Shown: positions 1-8,542, counted from the first letter of the stretch. The stretch is DNA of 40,363 bases from Planctomycetia bacterium (GCA_005799265.1 SYHD01000162.1:1-40363); one strand, 5' to 3'. Translations and numbers: made by a program. The notes: generated from the letters alone by a model not told the origin.

Positions 1-33
1 AGCGACTTCGACTGCTTCCGGTCGGAACAATAA
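1..33 (+). CDS. possible 3' end of an upstream gene
   Basis: Frame 1 is open from the left edge and stops at TAA 31-33, giving the tail SDFDCFRSEQ. A small hairpin (GTGGGT 43-48 with ACCCAC 54-59) follows. The fragment is too short to identify or to prove that it is coding. Confidence 0.25.
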   Translation, partial: SDFDCFRSEQ

Positions 34-86
34 GATACCGGCGTGGGTTTCGCACCCACTGGATCACCAACACTTGCACGGCGCAC

Positions 87-135
87 ACCCGAAGCGTTAG
101 CGAGGGCCACAGCATTCCTCGCTAACGCTTCGGGT
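87..135. repeat. intergenic palindrome, 19-bp perfect arms
   Basis: Arms 87-105 and 117-135 are exact reverse complements around an 11-base loop. The core (GAAGCGTTAGCGAGG) resembles the palindrome at 6991-7053 in style. It lies downstream of the minus-strand gene ending at 199 and after a possible plus-strand gene end, so it may act as a bidirectional terminator. It has no T-tract, so a REP-like repeat is as good a reading. Confidence 0.7.
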
Positions 136-162
136 TGGTATGATAGCTCCTGCCGGTCGTCT

Positions 163-192
163 TAGCGTTCGCGCGGCCCCGCGTGATCGCTA
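163..192. repeat. imperfect palindrome, TAGCGTTCGCGCGG family
   Basis: Arms 163-176 and 179-192 pair with two mismatches. The left arm shares TTAGCGTTCGCGCGG with the perfect palindrome at 18340-18375, and a half copy (GCGAACGCTAAAC) sits near 2252-2264. It ends seven bases before the stop codon of the 199-816 gene. Confidence 0.55.
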
Positions 193-198
193 TACGAA

Positions 199-816
199 TC
201 ACAGAGCGTTCTTGAAACGCCGAATCAACTCCTGCTCCATGAGTGTGTCCCGGCCGCGATAGATCCAGGTCGGGTCGTAGAAGGTAGAGTCAATCACTTC
301 GGTTTGCCGTTCCACGGAGTTTTCGCTGCGGAACGTGGCTCCGCCCACGGTCGAACGGATCGGTTTGGGCAGATCTTCGAGCTCTTTGCGGACGATGAAT
401 TCGACGAAGTAGCCGCCATGATCGGCCGGATTCGGATCAGCAGTTTGAATCTTGACGGTCACGCGATGGCGATAGGTTTGAAAGGACGCGAGGAATCGCT
501 CGTAAAGATCTGGGCTCCCTGGCGTGAGTAAGAAGCCAATTCCCGGCGCAACGCGTGGCGCCGCTTCGATATGCCCGCTATAGGAATGTGGTTCCACGAT
601 GTCGAAGCCGTAATCACCCACCACCTGCAGGGCCGTCTCGAACACATGCCGATAAGCCTTGGCCGGCTGCGCAATGTAGACCGGGTTCTCGTACCGGATC
701 GGATTGGCCCCGATCGGTGTTATGGGCGTCAACTCCATCGCCGGCTGCAAGTTGGTGCAACTGGCGCCAAGCCCAGTCAGCGCCGCCAGTGCGACGAGCC
801 GCAATAATCGCGTCAT
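199..816 (-). CDS. putative lipoprotein of unknown function
   Basis: A 205-residue protein. I start it at ATG 816-814 because AGGGAG lies about eight bases upstream and because this start places a lipoprotein signal at the N-terminus: charged MTRLLR, a hydrophobic stretch, then the lipobox LGASC with Cys20. An upstream in-frame start would bury this signal. The mature part has no domain I recognise; it contains stretches such as YRHVFETALQVVGDYGF and ends in a basic helix (MEQELIRRFKNAL). It is probably an envelope lipoprotein processed by signal peptidase II, which is encoded nearby at 2357-3058. It is divergent from the M20 peptidase gene. Confidence 0.75.
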   Translation of the reverse strand: MTRLLRLVALAALTGLGASCTNLQPAMELTPITPIGANPIRYENPVYIAQPAKAYRHVFETALQVVGDYGFDIVEPHSYSGHIEAAPRVAPGIGFLLTPGSPDLYERFLASFQTYRHRVTVKIQTADPNPADHGGYFVEFIVRKELEDLPKPIRSTVGGATFRSENSVERQTEVIDSTFYDPTWIYRGRDTLMEQELIRRFKNAL

Positions 817-881
817 AAAAGTACTCCCTATCGCAAGGGCGAAGCTTATGCCAAAGCGTCGGGGAAATTGCAAGAGCAAAC

Positions 882-959
882 AGGAAAGAAGTGCTGAGTG
901 AAATCCAGTCAGAGGATCGTCGCGTGACAGACAAGCTCAGCACTCAGCACTTCTTTCCT
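882..959. repeat. 19-bp perfect inverted repeat in a divergent promoter region
   Basis: Arms 882-900 and 941-959 are exact reverse complements with a 40-base spacer, between the divergent lipoprotein and M20 peptidase genes. The right arm holds CAGCACTCAGCAC (938-950), a motif repeated exactly at 11257-11269. The position would suit an operator or a long hairpin in a 5' leader; a dispersed repeat is also possible. Confidence 0.65.
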
Positions 960-1009
960 TGAGCTTGTCCCCTTCATACATCAATTCAATTCACCGAGGA
1001 GCCTCACGC

Positions 1010-2197
1010 ATGTTCAAAGTCGATCATGACAAAGCCTTTGCCCGTCTCATGCGCTTCCTGGCCGTCGAGGGCATTACTGGTCAGGAAAAAGCCATCGGCG
1101 AAGACGTTGCCCAGGTGATTCGCGAGATTGGCATCCCTGGCATCTCGATCCGCTTCGACGACGCCAATGCCAAGATTCCCCTGCCCACGCAGACCGGCAA
1201 TCTCATCGTCACTTTGCCCGGAACCGCGCCAGGCCCGCGCCGGCTCTTCTCGACCCATTTGGATACCGTCCCGCTTTGCGCCGGCGCAGTGCCTTTGCGC
1301 AAGGGAAAACGCATCGTCCCGCAAGGCCAGACCGCGCTCGGCGGCGACAATCGCACCGGCGTGGCCGCTCTCGTCACCATGCTCGCCGAGTTGCATGCAC
1401 AGAACATTGCCCATGCGCCGTTGACCGTCCTCTTCACTGTGCGCGAGGAAAGCGGCCTGTGGGGAGCGCGCACTCTCGATCCCGCTGACCTCGGCAATCC
1501 CGTCATGGGCTTCAATATCGACGGCGGCGCGGCCCAGACCATTACCATCGGCGCCGTCGGAGCGGAACGCTGGGAGGTAGAAATTCTCGGTAAGGCTTCG
1601 CACGCTGGCGTTCACCCCGAACGCGGCATCTCCGCCACCATCGTTGCCGCCCGCGCTCTGGCGGACGTTCACAAGGCCGGCTGGTTCGGGAAGATTCGCA
1701 AATCGGGTAAGGAAGGCACGTCCAACGTCGGCCCCGTCGGCGACGCGATCGGCAGATCCGCGGGGCAGGCGACCAACGTTGTCACCGACTATGTCAAGGT
1801 GCAAGGCGAATCGCGCAGCCATGATCCCAAGTTCATCACCGCCATTACCACGGCATACCGCTCCGCGTTTCAAAAGGCCGCCAAGGAAGTGCGCGACGAC
1901 CACGGCAAAAGCGCCAAAGTGAAGTTCAAGAATCTACGTAGCTACTATCCGTATCACTTGAAAGACAACAGCCCGGTCGTCCAGGCCGCACAAAGCGTCG
2001 GTGCGCGTCTCGGCTGGCAGACGACGCTCAAGCTGTCCAACGGCGGCCTCGACGCTAACTGGCTCGTTCGCCACGGTATTCCCGCGATCACGTTTGGCGC
2101 CGGGCAGCACGATGTCCACACGATCAACGAATACGCCGACCTCGGCGAATTCATCGACGGCTGTACGTTTGCCCTGGCGCTGGCGGCGCAATCGTAA
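1010..2197 (+). CDS. M20-family metallopeptidase, peptidase T-like
   Basis: A 395-residue cytoplasmic zinc peptidase, likely an aminotripeptidase or dipeptidase that finishes peptide breakdown. ATG 1010 is chosen because GAGGAG (996-1001) sits eight bases upstream; a TTG at 959 has no such site. Family metal ligands are visible: THLDTVP (His83, Asp85), GGDNRTG (Asp113), REESG (Glu146-147), NIDGG (Asp171) and a C-terminal GQHDVHT. The SHAGVHPERG segment (around 197-206) matches the lid-domain His motif of the family. Length and motif order are normal for PepT-like enzymes. A small hairpin follows the stop. The exact substrate cannot be read from the sequence. Confidence 0.88.
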   Translation: MFKVDHDKAFARLMRFLAVEGITGQEKAIGEDVAQVIREIGIPGISIRFDDANAKIPLPTQTGNLIVTLPGTAPGPRRLFSTHLDTVPLCAGAVPLRKGKRIVPQGQTALGGDNRTGVAALVTMLAELHAQNIAHAPLTVLFTVREESGLWGARTLDPADLGNPVMGFNIDGGAAQTITIGAVGAERWEVEILGKASHAGVHPERGISATIVAARALADVHKAGWFGKIRKSGKEGTSNVGPVGDAIGRSAGQATNVVTDYVKVQGESRSHDPKFITAITTAYRSAFQKAAKEVRDDHGKSAKVKFKNLRSYYPYHLKDNSPVVQAAQSVGARLGWQTTLKLSNGGLDANWLVRHGIPAITFGAGQHDVHTINEYADLGEFIDGCTFALALAAQS

Positions 2198-2211
2198 TGC
2201 CATTTGCGGTT

Positions 2212-2235
2212 TTGGCGCTCGGAGTGAAGCGCCAA
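2212..2235 (+). terminator. hairpin after the M20 peptidase gene
   Basis: TTGGCGCT (2212-2219) pairs with AGCGCCAA (2228-2235) over an eight-base loop, 15 bases after the stop codon. No T-tract follows, so it may be a weak terminator or an mRNA 3'-end stabiliser. Confidence 0.4.
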
Positions 2236-2356
2236 TTGCCTGGTCCTGCACCGCGAACGCTAAACGGCCGGTCAGCTCTTCTTGACGCATTTGGCGGTCT
2301 CGGCTATCGTACATTCGCTGACTTGCCGAGTTTTTTTCCTCAAGAACGAGGATCGC

Positions 2357-3058
2357 ATGACGTTTCTCAAGGAACGCCCTTTTTTCTTGATGTTCGCAAT
2401 CCTGGCGCTGGTCGGCTTCGCGGCCGACCAGGCGAGTAAGTACGTCGTTTTCGCGAAGCTCTATCCGGCGCCGGGCCAATTCGGGATCGAACAGGAAGTG
2501 ATCCCCGGCTATTTCAAGTTGTTGACTAACTGGACCGGCAATTCCGATCCGGGCGACCAGCCGCTCTCGGGCTTGCGAACCATCGGCGGCGAGCGTCTGC
2601 CGGAGTTGAATCGCGGCGCTCTCTTCGGCTGGGGCAATAGCCGGGATGGCAGCGGCGGCTGGAACAACGTCTTTCTCTTGATCAGTTTCCTGGCGGCCGG
2701 CTTCGTGATTTTTTGGGCTGCTCGGCCCGCCGTGGCCCACGATTTTTTCCTGAGCAAGGCGCTGGGCTTGATCCTCGGCGGCACGCTTGGCAACTTGTAT
2801 GACCGTGTCGTCTTCGAAGGCGTGCGCGATTTCCTGCACTGCTACATCAAATTTGAAGGGGACGCGCAGCCGCGCATCTGGCCCGACTTCAACATCGCCG
2901 ACGCTTGCCTTGTGGTCGGCGCCGGCATTTTGCTCGTGCACTCGTTCCTGGTCAAGGAGCCGGAACCGCCGACCGCGACGCTCCAAGACGCCACGGTCGC
3001 AGTGGCCCCTCCCACGACGATTCCGGCCGTTCCGAGCGACACCGCCATACAAAAGTGA
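2357..3058 (+). CDS. lspA: prolipoprotein signal peptidase (signal peptidase II)
   Basis: A 233-residue inner-membrane aspartyl protease that cleaves the signal peptide of lipid-modified prolipoproteins before the lipobox Cys. ATG 2357 is preceded by GAGG; earlier starts would add a non-conserved tail. Four hydrophobic segments are visible (about 9-23, 104-121, 134-146, 181-197). Family motifs: DQASK (24-28), NRGALFGW (85-92), GNLYDR with Asp149 and FNIADA with Asp182; these two Asp are the known catalytic pair. It is longer than E. coli LspA, with an insert around 53-82 and a C-terminal extension rich in Pro, Thr and Val. The stop overlaps the start of the next gene. Several lipoproteins are encoded nearby. 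Confidence 0.93.
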   Translation: MTFLKERPFFLMFAILALVGFAADQASKYVVFAKLYPAPGQFGIEQEVIPGYFKLLTNWTGNSDPGDQPLSGLRTIGGERLPELNRGALFGWGNSRDGSGGWNNVFLLISFLAAGFVIFWAARPAVAHDFFLSKALGLILGGTLGNLYDRVVFEGVRDFLHCYIKFEGDAQPRIWPDFNIADACLVVGAGILLVHSFLVKEPEPPTATLQDATVAVAPPTTIPAVPSDTAIQK

Positions 3059-4311
3059 TTCGCCTTGTGAACCCGCTCAGCAAAACGCTGATCGCCTCTC
3101 TGGTCGCCGTGATGACGCTCTTGTTTGTCGCGACGACGTTGCTCCCCTACGCGCCGGCACGCGTGGAAGCCCGGCAGTACTTCTCGACCGACGAAATCGA
3201 CCTCGCCCTGGAGTACACGTTCCAACGCCGGCTCTTCTTCTGGGGCACAACCGCCGTCGAAATCGCGCTCCTGTGCGTATTCGCGCTGACGCCAGTTGGA
3301 CGCCAGCTCGGGGATCGCTTCCTGGACTGGACCGGACAGCGCCGTGTGCCCGCAGCGCTCATGTTTGGCCTGGTCTTCTTCATTCTCGATCAACTTCTTT
3401 ATCTGCCGATCAGCGTCGCGCGTTTCTATCATGCCAAGGACTGGGGCATGACCAATCTCGAACTGGCGGACTGGCTGCGCGATCGCGGCATCTCCATCGG
3501 CATCGACCTCGTTTCCAGGGCGATCATCGGCGCCGGCCTTTACACGTTATTGATCGTGTTGCCGCGCACCTGGTGGCTGTTGGCTCCGCTCGGCGGCGGC
3601 GCGCTCGGCGTGACGTACGCGTTCCTGGCGCCGATCCTCATCAACCCACTCTTCAACGACTTCACGCCGCTTGCAGAGACCGAATGGCAACACCATCAAC
3701 CGCGCGTACGCGCCTTGATTGACGAGGCCAAGGTTCCCGTTGAAGAAATTCTCGTGATGAACGCTTCACGCCAGAGCAACCACACCAACGCCTACTTCGC
3801 CGGTTTCGGCTCCACGCGGCGCATCGTCTTGTACGACACGCTGCTGAAGAAAAGCTCGCCCGAAGAAATCGAATCGGTCCTCGGGCACGAACTGGGCCAC
3901 TGGATGCACGATCACATCGTCAAGGGCCTGCTGCTCGGCCTGCTGGCGGCGATCGTCGCGTGCCTGGCGCTTGATCGCCTGCTGCGCGCGGCGGTCGGGC
4001 ACGCGCCGTGGAACCTGCAAAGCACCGCCGATCCCGCGGGAGTGCCGCTCGTGCTGTTGATCGTTTTTGTGGGTTCGTGGGCGAGCGCCCCGCTGCAGAA
4101 TGGCATCAGCAGGCATTTCGAGAGGGAGGCCGATCAAGCCTCACTGAAGCTGGTGGGCCTGCCGCAAGTGTTCATCGACATCGAGATCAAGATGGCGCGT
4201 ATCAACATCGCCAACGTCGCGCCGACGCCGTGGAACGTCTGGCTCTTCTCCTCTCACCCGCCGACGCTCGAACGCATCCGCATGGCCAACGAGTGGAAGG
4301 AACGCCATTAG
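3055..4311 (+). CDS. M48A (Ste24-type) membrane zinc protease
   Basis: A 418-residue multi-membrane-segment peptidase. I start at GTG 3055, whose bases overlap the lspA TGA (GTGA), implying translational coupling; GTG 3067 and ATG 3112 are alternatives. The zinc site is HELGH (278-282) with the third ligand Glu358 in FEREAD. The segment with NHTNAYFAGFG and SSPEEIESVLGHELGHW, and the C-terminal SSHPPTLERI, are typical of Ste24/CAAX-type M48 proteases. In bacteria the family degrades membrane or secreted proteins; prenylated CAAX substrates are not expected. Pairing with lspA suggests a role in envelope protein or signal-peptide turnover (inference). Confidence 0.9.
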   Translation: MIRLVNPLSKTLIASLVAVMTLLFVATTLLPYAPARVEARQYFSTDEIDLALEYTFQRRLFFWGTTAVEIALLCVFALTPVGRQLGDRFLDWTGQRRVPAALMFGLVFFILDQLLYLPISVARFYHAKDWGMTNLELADWLRDRGISIGIDLVSRAIIGAGLYTLLIVLPRTWWLLAPLGGGALGVTYAFLAPILINPLFNDFTPLAETEWQHHQPRVRALIDEAKVPVEEILVMNASRQSNHTNAYFAGFGSTRRIVLYDTLLKKSSPEEIESVLGHELGHWMHDHIVKGLLLGLLAAIVACLALDRLLRAAVGHAPWNLQSTADPAGVPLVLLIVFVGSWASAPLQNGISRHFEREADQASLKLVGLPQVFIDIEIKMARINIANVAPTPWNVWLFSSHPPTLERIRMANEWKERH

Positions 4312-4359
4312 CGGATGCCGTTTAGCGATCGCAGAACGCCACGCGGCGGCTCCCTCCGA

Positions 4360-5649
4360 TCAGCGTGGCAAGCGAATCAACCCATACCCCGTCTCATGAT
4401 CGTGTCCCGGCGGCCCGAGATCGAGCGCCCCTTCACGCAGCCTGCGTGTGACTTCTAGCGCGGGCGCATTTGGCTGACTCGCCCACACGAGCGCCGCGAG
4501 TGCCGCAGCTTGGGGGGCCGCCGCCGACGTGCCAGTAAATGGACGCTCGCGCAAGACGCTCGGAAACGGCACGGCCGCGACGAAATCGGGCTTCGGTTCT
4601 TTCGAGTTCGGCCCGCACGAGCTGTAGAAGACGCGCCGCCCCTCGCCATCCACCGCGCCGACCGCCTGCACCTCGGCGCCGTCGCCCGGAAACGGGATGC
4701 TCCCCGGCCTCGTTGCGATCTCCAATGACGCGCCGAGCGCCACGAGATGAAACGATTCCATTCGCGCGGCCGACGGCTTATCGATACAACGCACCCTGAT
4801 TTGATAGGTCGCGCCCGCCTCCGGATCAAAACGCACGACCATCCGTCCGCACGTCTTCGTGGCATCAACGTGCAATTTCGATCGCCCAATGAGCGCGCCC
4901 GTTGCGCCGTGATGGATCGCCAACTCGAACGCGCCGTGCGTCGGTCCGTAGAACTCGACCGCGACGCGTTCCTTGCCCCACGGCGTCAGCGTATTGACGG
5001 CGGTGTTTTCGCGCCATTGATGCCAGCCGTCGTCATTGGGGGAATACATGCCGCACCAGTGGCGTTGCGCGGTATTGCCCGCGCTGGCGAAGAAAAGCAC
5101 GCGGCCAGCCAGCAACTCGGTGAGAGCGCGATGCACCTCGCCGCCACCTTCGCCGTCGGACCAGCTCGGCATGATGAGTGAGCACGTCAGGATTTTCGCC
5201 CCCTGCTCCTTCGCCCAGCGGACCGCGTCGAGAAACGTTTGAGCGTTGTCCGGCTCCCAGTTGACGAGCAGAATGTCGGCCTCCGGCGCGATCGCGTGCA
5301 GCACTTCGGCGCAGAGGATGCCGTGCTGGCTGTCGCGCGCTTCGAGATTGCCATCGAGGCGGAACGATTGCGTCTTCACGCTGGCCGGGATGCCTTTGCC
5401 GAGGAACTGGCGATAATTTCGAAATCCGCTATCGAGAACGGCGATCTTGACCCCCTTGCCGCGGCGGGCGTCTTGATGCCAGCGTAGAGCGCCCAAGTTC
5501 GTCAGATGCTGGCGGCGCTCGAGCGTCGGCGTCTCGCTGGGCGCGGCTTCATGCGTCTGCTCGACCGACACCCCCGGCGGCGTCCGCGGCGTGCAGGCTG
5601 ACACGGCAAGCAGCAAAAAAAATAGCGAGCGGAGAGGAATGCGCGGCAT
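4360..5649 (-). CDS. subtilisin-like (S8) serine protease, lipoprotein
   Basis: A 429-residue protease, convergent with the M48 gene. The start ATG 5649 gives a clean lipoprotein signal (MPRIPLRSLFFLLLAVSAC, Cys19). The catalytic triad is visible in order: Asp73 in VLDSGF, His109 in DSQHG, Ser375 in GTSAAAP, with the oxyanion Asn in FASAGN. There is an insert between the Asn and Ser motifs, about 275-355, that could be a small beta-domain. There is no obvious propeptide inhibitor domain; only about 45 residues separate Cys19 from the catalytic core. It is probably anchored to a membrane and faces the periplasm-like space. Its substrate is unknown. Confidence 0.88.
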   Translation of the reverse strand: MPRIPLRSLFFLLLAVSACTPRTPPGVSVEQTHEAAPSETPTLERRQHLTNLGALRWHQDARRGKGVKIAVLDSGFRNYRQFLGKGIPASVKTQSFRLDGNLEARDSQHGILCAEVLHAIAPEADILLVNWEPDNAQTFLDAVRWAKEQGAKILTCSLIMPSWSDGEGGGEVHRALTELLAGRVLFFASAGNTAQRHWCGMYSPNDDGWHQWRENTAVNTLTPWGKERVAVEFYGPTHGAFELAIHHGATGALIGRSKLHVDATKTCGRMVVRFDPEAGATYQIRVRCIDKPSAARMESFHLVALGASLEIATRPGSIPFPGDGAEVQAVGAVDGEGRRVFYSSCGPNSKEPKPDFVAAVPFPSVLRERPFTGTSAAAPQAAALAALVWASQPNAPALEVTRRLREGALDLGPPGHDHETGYGLIRLPR

Positions 5650-6013
5650 ACGCTCTCTCGGTGGGATGGAAAACTGACGGCTCCTCAAGTATCGGCCAAT
5701 CGGCCCACGCGTCGGCAACGATTCTCCCGTGCCTGCTCGCTCAGTGACGGGAAGCTACGGAGGCTATGAGGAGCAGCGAGCGGGGAGAAAGTGACGGAGC
5801 CACAAACCACACGATTTCAATCGTATGCCAGGTGGAATGGCATAAATTCCATTTTGTGTAGAAAAAATCAATAATTCATTTGCAAATGAGCAAAAGCTTA
5901 CCTATACTCGATTGAGCAGTTATTCTAATTTTAATGAGTTGCACCCAAGGATTTAATTCGGGAAGTTCCTCGCCCCTTTTTTTTATTTATTTTCTTATTT
6001 AAGGGGATCGGTC
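5650..6013. other. AT-rich intergenic region upstream of the DUF1559 gene
   Basis: From about 5810 the base composition turns AT-rich, unlike the surrounding genes. It carries the promoter candidate at 5880-5908 and a T-rich tract (5977-6000) just before the ribosome binding site AAGGGG. The same kind of AT-rich leader precedes the second DUF1559 gene. The left part (5650-5810) should hold the promoter of the divergent S8 gene, but I see no clear boxes there. Confidence 0.6.
5880..5908 (+). promoter_or_regulatory. sigma-70-like promoter for the DUF1559 gene
   Basis: TTGCAA (5880-5885), a 17-base spacer, then TATACT (5903-5908), in an AT-rich setting. This predicts a 5' leader of about 100 bases. 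The second DUF1559 gene has TTGCAA at 38061 with a weaker -10 box at about the same distance from its start. Confidence 0.5.
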
Positions 6014-6784
6014 ATGAGACAGAAAGGACGCAAGCGACGCCACGCATTCACGCTGATTGAGTTGTTGGTGGTCATCGCCATCATCGCAATTCTCATCAGT
6101 TTGCTCGTGCCGGCGGTTCAGAAAGTGCGTGAATCTGCGGCGCGCGTGCAAACCAGCAACAACCTGAAGAACATCTGCCTGGCCTTTCATGGCTACTCCG
6201 ATACCTACAAGAGCCTTCCGTTTCCGGGGGATTTGACTCCTGTAGCTTCCAAAGAAGAAACGGGAGGTTGGGGATACCAGATCACGCCGTTTATCAGTCA
6301 ACAACCCATATTCGATGCGCCGCGTAGCAACGTTTCTATCGCAGTCTTGATGTGCCCCGGACGCGGTCGATCAGCTGCGGACTTCAATTCCGATTTCACC
6401 CTCAATGGCTCGCTGTACACAGGGTATTCGGGAACTTCGATTCCAAACCCTCGAATTACGATGGCGAGTATCATCGACGGCACTTCCAACACGATCTTTG
6501 TTGGGGCTAATTACATAAAGACCGCTGATTATGGTCTACTTACGACACCTTATAAATTCGACACTTCTACCGTTAACTTAAGCTCTGGGAACAAAAGAGA
6601 TAGTACAGCGGCCGGCCGGCAATGGGGTGGTGTTTATTCGGAAGGTTCGTTCATGGGCATGGGTGACGGGACGGTTCGTAATTTCCCTTATAATTATAAG
6701 GGCGGTAACACTGCTGGTACACCTGATGGATCCCTCGCGAACCTGATGACCACACAAGCTAACGATATCGTGTCTCTTCCGTAA
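6014..6784 (+). CDS. DUF1559 family pseudopilin-like protein (copy 1)
   Basis: A 256-residue protein with a type II secretion/type IV pilin N-terminus: basic [10 protein letters not shown], then the prepilin peptidase site AFTLIELL, a hydrophobic helix, and [14 protein letters not shown]. The rest is the DUF1559 domain, with [24 protein letters not shown] and a C-terminal MGDGTVR motif. It is shorter than many family members. The family is hugely expanded in planctomycetes and its role is unknown, perhaps surface fibres or secreted scaffolds. The start ATG 6014 has AAGGGG upstream. The gene is monocistronic, with its own promoter and terminator, and has a paralogue at 38181-38963 with similar flanks. 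Confidence 0.9.
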   Translation: MRQKGRKRRHAFTLIELLVVIAIIAILISLLVPAVQKVRESAARVQTSNNLKNICLAFHGYSDTYKSLPFPGDLTPVASKEETGGWGYQITPFISQQPIFDAPRSNVSIAVLMCPGRGRSAADFNSDFTLNGSLYTGYSGTSIPNPRITMASIIDGTSNTIFVGANYIKTADYGLLTTPYKFDTSTVNLSSGNKRDSTAAGRQWGGVYSEGSFMGMGDGTVRNFPYNYKGGNTAGTPDGSLANLMTTQANDIVSLP

Positions 6785-6811
6785 CCGCTGCGGATCAAGA
6801 CTGAATTCCCG

Positions 6812-6846
6812 AGGACAGCATTTCCCACCAAATGCTGTCCTTTTTC
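6812..6846 (+). terminator. rho-independent terminator after DUF1559 copy 1
   Basis: AGGACAGCATT (6812-6822) pairs perfectly with AATGCTGTCCT (6831-6841), followed by TTTTT. A close relative follows the other DUF1559 gene at 38990-39023. Confidence 0.85.
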
Positions 6847-6877
6847 ATTTCCCGCGTATTTTCAAGTAGAGCCGTAT

Positions 6878-6913
6878 TTATCCCGGCGGCCAAGCAAAGC
6901 GACGTCCGCCAAG
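6878..6913 (-). pseudogene. last codons of a hinT (HIT-family) gene
   Basis: Read on the minus strand, 6913 to 6878 encodes LGGRRFAWPPG and a TAA stop, which is the conserved C-terminus of HinT-type nucleotide hydrolases. No HIT core lies upstream: the sequence beyond 6914 is unrelated. The same tail follows DUF1559 copy 2, attached there to a longer HIT fragment (39055-39345). This is therefore a remnant carried along with the DUF1559 block. Confidence 0.7.
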
Positions 6914-6990
6914 TTGGCTTATCAATCGCTTGCTTGACGCCCTCGGAAGCGCAACTATACTGCGCTCGGGCGGAAATGACACATTTGCCT

Positions 6991-7053
6991 CACTAGCCCG
7001 CAGCGCTAGCAAGGGCAACCACGGACATCCCTTGCTGGCGCTGCGGGCTAGTG
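6991..7053. repeat. intergenic palindrome, 25-bp arms
   Basis: Arms 6991-7015 and 7029-7053 pair with a single G-T position and a 13-base loop; the core is CACTAGCCCGCAGCGC. It lies between convergent genes (DUF1559 and the oxidoreductase) and could stop transcription from either side. The rest of 6914-7112 holds nothing I recognise. Confidence 0.7.
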
Positions 7054-7112
7054 AATGAGTCAATCCTGACCGCGTGCAGTATACATTGGGAAGGAATCCC
7101 TCAGGCCGCAGT

Positions 7113-8441
7113 TCACAGTCCATTCACCTCCCAGCGTTTGCGGTAGCGGCGACGGACGTGTTCGTTGGCGTCCTTGTTGTTCGTGACCTGCATCTTGGCG
7201 GCGTCCCACTCCAACGTCGTCTTCGTGAAACGCGTCGCCAGGCAGCCGAGCAGCACCGACTCCGTGAGGTTGCCGGAGTAGTCGAATGACGTCGACGTTC
7301 GGCCATTGCCGCGGACGGCTTCGACGAATTGCAGATAGTGATTCTGCCCGCCGGGCTGCGGCATCTTGTAGTCGGCGAAGCGCGCTTCGGGCAGCAGGAT
7401 CGGGGCGGCAATGTAGGGCGAATAGAGGATGCCGTCGGCGCCGATGTAGAGCGAGCCCTGGCCGCTGAGATTGCGTTTGCCGATCAGATTGCGCACTTCC
7501 GCGGGGGGGCGGGCGGCGCCGTCGTACCAGGTGAGACTGACGCGATCGGTCGTGACTTTCGTGCCGGGGAAGGTGTAGCGCACCTGACAATCGAGGCCCC
7601 AGTTGTGCGCGTTGGGAGCGCCGCTCTCGGCCCGCACGGAGAGCGGAGCGGTCAAGGCCAGAGCGGTGAACACGGGGTCGAGAATGTGGCAGCCCATGTC
7701 GCCGAAGGTGCCGGTGCCGAAGTCGAGGCGTTTGCGCCAGTTACCCGGATGGTAGTAGCCGCCGCCGAGGAAGTTGCGTTCGGCGGCGACGCCGAGCCAC
7801 ATGTCCCAGCTGAGGTTGGCGGGAACAGGGTCGTTGCGGTCGGGGCGGGCGGCACGATCGCCCCAGGTCTTGTCGCTCCAGCTATGGACCTCGCGGACTT
7901 TGCCGATCGCGCCCCCTTGGATGGCGGCCACCACCGTGCGATGCACTGCGTGCGAGTGGATCTGGATGCCCATCTGCGTAACGAGCTTGCGCTCGCGGGC
8001 CACGCGCGTCAGTTGCCGGGCTTCGTAGATCGTCTGCGTGAGCGGCTTTTGCGTGTAGACGTGGATGCCTTGCTGCATGGCCCGCATGGTGATCGGCGCG
8101 TGCATGTGATCGGGCGTCGACACATTACAGGAGGTCAGGCCCTTTTCCTTGTCGAGAAGCTCACGCCAATCTTGATAGACGCGGGCATTCGGAAATCGCT
8201 TGCGGACCTCGGCGGTGCGATTGTTGTCGACCTCGGCAACCGCGACGAGGCGGACGTGCTTGCTGGCCGTCAGCGAGCCGATATCGGCGAGCGCCATGCC
8301 GGAGGCCCCGAAGCTGGCGTGATTGAGCGTGTCGTTCGGGCCGGCTTTGGCCATGTCGCTGAAGACGAACGGCACACCGATGCCGGCGGCAGCCATGGTC
8401 TTGAGTGCGGCGCGGCGAGAGAGGCGGGAGTTGGATGTCAT
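7113..8441 (-). CDS. Gfo/Idh/MocA family oxidoreductase, Tat-exported
   Basis: A 442-residue predicted NAD(P)-dependent sugar or inositol dehydrogenase-like protein. The N-terminus has a twin-arginine leader (SRRAALKTMAAAGIGVPFV), so it is probably exported folded. The nucleotide-binding half includes FGASGMALADIG, VAVAEVD and NVSTPDHMHAPI, and the family's catalytic-region Lys appears in YTQKPLTQ (EKP in classical members). The C-terminal half has GTFGDMGCHILDP. Planctomycetes carry many exported paralogues whose substrates are mostly unknown. It stands alone between a palindrome and a terminator belonging to the next minus-strand gene. Confidence 0.9.
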   Translation of the reverse strand: MTSNSRLSRRAALKTMAAAGIGVPFVFSDMAKAGPNDTLNHASFGASGMALADIGSLTASKHVRLVAVAEVDNNRTAEVRKRFPNARVYQDWRELLDKEKGLTSCNVSTPDHMHAPITMRAMQQGIHVYTQKPLTQTIYEARQLTRVARERKLVTQMGIQIHSHAVHRTVVAAIQGGAIGKVREVHSWSDKTWGDRAARPDRNDPVPANLSWDMWLGVAAERNFLGGGYYHPGNWRKRLDFGTGTFGDMGCHILDPVFTALALTAPLSVRAESGAPNAHNWGLDCQVRYTFPGTKVTTDRVSLTWYDGAARPPAEVRNLIGKRNLSGQGSLYIGADGILYSPYIAAPILLPEARFADYKMPQPGGQNHYLQFVEAVRGNGRTSTSFDYSGNLTESVLLGCLATRFTKTTLEWDAAKMQVTNNKDANEHVRRRYRKRWEVNGL

Positions 8442-8512
8442 GGGAAGGTCTCTTCAAGCGTGTGGGTTGATCTCCGGTATTACTATAACGACGATGAACC
8501 GGGATCGCAATG

Positions 8513-8542
8513 AAAAAGGCCCAGTCCGCGTGGACTGGGCCT
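8513..8542 (-). terminator. rho-independent terminator for the 8564-9820 gene
   Basis: Stem 8517-8527 with 8532-8542 (AGGCCCAGTCC and its complement) and a four-base loop; on the minus strand the stem is followed by TTTTT (8517-8513). It lies 21 bases after the stop codon. Confidence 0.85.

Noticed and set aside
959-1009. TTG 959 as the start of the M20 peptidase
   Set aside because: The region 941-959 belongs to the inverted repeat, and GAGGAG is correctly spaced only for ATG 1010.
1934-3052. A long minus-strand open frame across the end of the M20 gene and lspA
   Set aside because: It spans two well-identified plus-strand genes and has no recognisable product.
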